A DNA stretch of 5,150 nt from Oscillospiraceae bacterium (GTDB lineage: Bacteria; Bacillota; Clostridia; Oscillospirales; Acutalibacteraceae), in NCBI GenBank assembly GCA_902766855.1, contig CACXFE010000196.1:1-5150 (forward strand), given 5' to 3'. The stretch's first letter is position 1. Every line of letters begins with the position of its first letter. The translations under genes were made by a program, and so were the position numbers. This document shows, one piece after another, positions 3,758-5,150 of this stretch. Below the pieces are notes generated by a model. That model ran no database searches and was not told where the DNA came from. It was given only the letters and a program-made list of their open reading frames with translations.

Positions 3758-5150
3758 TTACTGTTTGGCTTCGTCAATCACTTTTTGTGCGATCATGGGC
3801 GGTACTTCCTCATAGCGCAAGGGAGTCAGCGTAAAGGTTGCCATTCCCTGTGTGATCGCCCGCATGGAGGTGGCAAAGTCCGCCATTTCGGCAATCGGCA
3901 CTTCCCCGATGATCTCCTGCGTTTTATTCTCAGCGGGGTTCATCCCGATGATACGCCCGCGGCGTTTGTTAATATCCCCGATCACATCGCCCAGCATTTC
4001 ATCCGGCACCAATACCTTTAATTCCCCGATCGGCTCCAACAAAACGGGAGAGGCTTTTGGAATCCCCTCTTTAAACGCGATCGAAGCGGCGGTTTTAAAC
4101 GCCATTTCAGAGGAATCCACCGGGTGATAAGAACCGTCTACCAATGTGGCCTTCACGCCGACCATCGGGTAACCCGCCAGCACGCCGCTTGCCGTGGAAT
4201 CACGCAAACCTTTTTCCACCGCCGGGAAGAAGTTTTTCGGTACGGCGCCGCCGAATACCCGCTCTTCAAAGACCAGTTCCTCACTGTCGCACGGTTCAAA
4301 CTCGATCCATACATCCCCGAACTGACCGTGACCGCCGGATTGTTTCTTATGGCGTCCCTGCACTTTCACAGAGCCTTTGATGGTTTCACGATACGCGATT
4401 TTCGGCGCTTTCAATTCCACCTCCGCGCCAAACTTGGATTTCAATTTGGATACGATCACATCAATATGTTGCTCCCCAAGCGCCGAAAGGATCTGCTCAT
4501 GGGTATCCGGGTCGATTTTGACCGTGATCGTAGGATCTTCTTCGGAAAGCCGCGTAAATGCCGCGGTGATTTTTTCTTCGTCGCCCTTGGCTTTCGGATA
4601 AACCGCCACAGACATACAGGGCGCCGGGAAATCAATCTTCATGGCGGCCACTTTGCCGGAGGCCGACAAGGTATCGCCGGTTAAAACATCGCCCAATTTT
4701 GAAACCGAGCCGATATCGCCCGCGGTGACTTGATCGGCGTCTTCCTGTTTGCCGCCTTTCAGCCACATCACTTTGGAGATGCGTTCCTCATTCCCGGTGC
4801 GGGCATTGATCAGGCGGGTATCGCCTTTGCTTTTCCCGGAAAGCACACGGAAATACGAAAGTTTTCCCACAAAGGGATCCGCAATGGTTTTAAACACAAA
4901 GATCGCATTTTCGCCCGCTTCATCAAACGATTTGGTCGCACCGTCTTCCATCGTGATCTGCGCATCGGCGGCCGAAGGCATAATATCCAGTACCGCGTTT
5001 ACCATCATCGGGATGGCGGCACCGGTCTGCTGCACACCGGCAAATACCGGGCAAATATCCCCTGCTTTCACCCCGGCGGAAAGCCCTTTCAAGATTTCAT
5101 CCGGCGTAAATTCTTCGCCGGCAAAATATTTTTCCATCAATGCGTCATCC
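3758..5150 (-). CDS. Elongation factor G family GTPase (EF-G-like paralogue), C-terminal part
   Basis: 463 residues are visible; the frame runs off the window edge, so about 220-235 N-terminal residues with GTPase motifs G1-G4 are missing. The ORF has no true start here: DDALMEKYFAGEE matches the interior of EF-G. In order come the end of the G domain (residues 1-58), domain II (about 75-170), domain III with LSEEDPTI and LGEQH, domain IV with SGGHGQFGDVW (271-281) and YHPVDSSEMAFK (341-352), and domain V with GDVIGDINKRRG. EF-G drives translocation and ribosome recycling. Several positions differ from canonical EF-G: GEQH for GELH, GHGQFGDVW for a G(K/R)GQYGHV-type sequence, HPVDSS for HDVDSS, and AGVQQTG where the G5 GSA motif is expected. 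No tuf follows, and a terminator lies 5 bases beyond the stop, unlike the str operon. I therefore favour an EF-G2-type, fusA-like paralogue of unproven role over fusA itself. Confidence 0.9.
   Translation of the reverse strand, partial: DDALMEKYFAGEEFTPDEILKGLSAGVKAGDICPVFAGVQQTGAAIPMMVNAVLDIMPSAADAQITMEDGATKSFDEAGENAIFVFKTIADPFVGKLSYFRVLSGKSKGDTRLINARTGNEERISKVMWLKGGKQEDADQVTAGDIGSVSKLGDVLTGDTLSASGKVAAMKIDFPAPCMSVAVYPKAKGDEEKITAAFTRLSEEDPTITVKIDPDTHEQILSALGEQHIDVIVSKLKSKFGAEVELKAPKIAYRETIKGSVKVQGRHKKQSGGHGQFGDVWIEFEPCDSEELVFEERVFGGAVPKNFFPAVEKGLRDSTASGVLAGYPMVGVKATLVDGSYHPVDSSEMAFKTAASIAFKEGIPKASPVLLEPIGELKVLVPDEMLGDVIGDINKRRGRIIGMNPAENKTQEIIGEVPIAEMADFATSMRAITQGMATFTLTPLRYEEVPPMIAQKVIDEAKQ

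Noticed and set aside
4124..4684. 186-codon + strand ORF antisense to the EF-G gene
   Set aside because: It lies wholly inside a strongly conserved EF-G reading frame, shows no domain and has no convincing ribosome site. It is an open antisense frame of GC-rich coding DNA.
5138..5140. TTG at 5140 as the real start of the EF-G-like protein
   Set aside because: The frame stays open to the window edge, and the upstream codons (Asp-Asp-Ala) continue the conserved EF-G sequence, so the gene is cut by the window and not N-terminally shortened.

Overview
The window looks like chromosomal DNA of a Gram-positive Clostridia-type bacterium, probably an anaerobic gut or environmental Eubacteriales/Oscillospiraceae-like organism. 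The evidence is Shine-Dalgarno sites of the AAGGAGG type, a sigma-A promoter with A/T-rich flanks, stem-loop plus U-run terminators, GC-rich coding DNA between AT-rich spacers, and protein sequences of Firmicutes type. The assignment is by pattern recognition only.

Layout, left to right. (1) Bases 2-79 are the last 25 codons of an unidentified + strand gene. (2) Bases 80-338 are non-coding. They hold a strong terminator hairpin that lies inside a 127-bp element bounded by perfect 12-bp inverted repeats (94-220), which looks like a MITE-type or extragenic repeat. After it come a short candidate leader ORF, a hairpin and a plausible promoter. (3) Bases 339-1748 encode a MATE-family efflux protein with its own terminator. 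(4) Bases 1832-3688 form a compact three-gene operon behind a near-consensus promoter: a cysteine-type glutathione-peroxidase-family protein, thioredoxin, and thioredoxin reductase. (5) A hairpin that can terminate in both directions (3707-3753) separates this operon from a convergent gene. (6) Bases 3758-5150 on the minus strand are the C-terminal two thirds of an elongation factor G family protein. Its sequence and isolated position suggest an EF-G paralogue rather than the str-operon EF-G.

The most coherent biology is the peroxidase operon. TrxB (FAD, CATC, NADPH-type HRRDSFR) would reduce TrxA (WCGPC), and TrxA would reduce the peroxidase. The peroxidase carries catalytic Cys35, the Gln69/Trp145/Asn146 partners, and a Cys81 at the position of the resolving cysteine in thioredoxin-dependent GPXs. 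All parts of an NADPH-to-peroxide electron relay are therefore in one transcript. The promoter spacer and -10 region carry an AT-rich dyad and a 15-bp-period repeat resembling a MarR/OhrR-type operator, which suggests peroxide-responsive control.

I found no CRISPR array, rRNA, tRNA, phage gene or complete transposase gene. The least explained parts are the inverted-repeat element upstream of the MATE gene and the operator-like repeat in front of the peroxidase operon.
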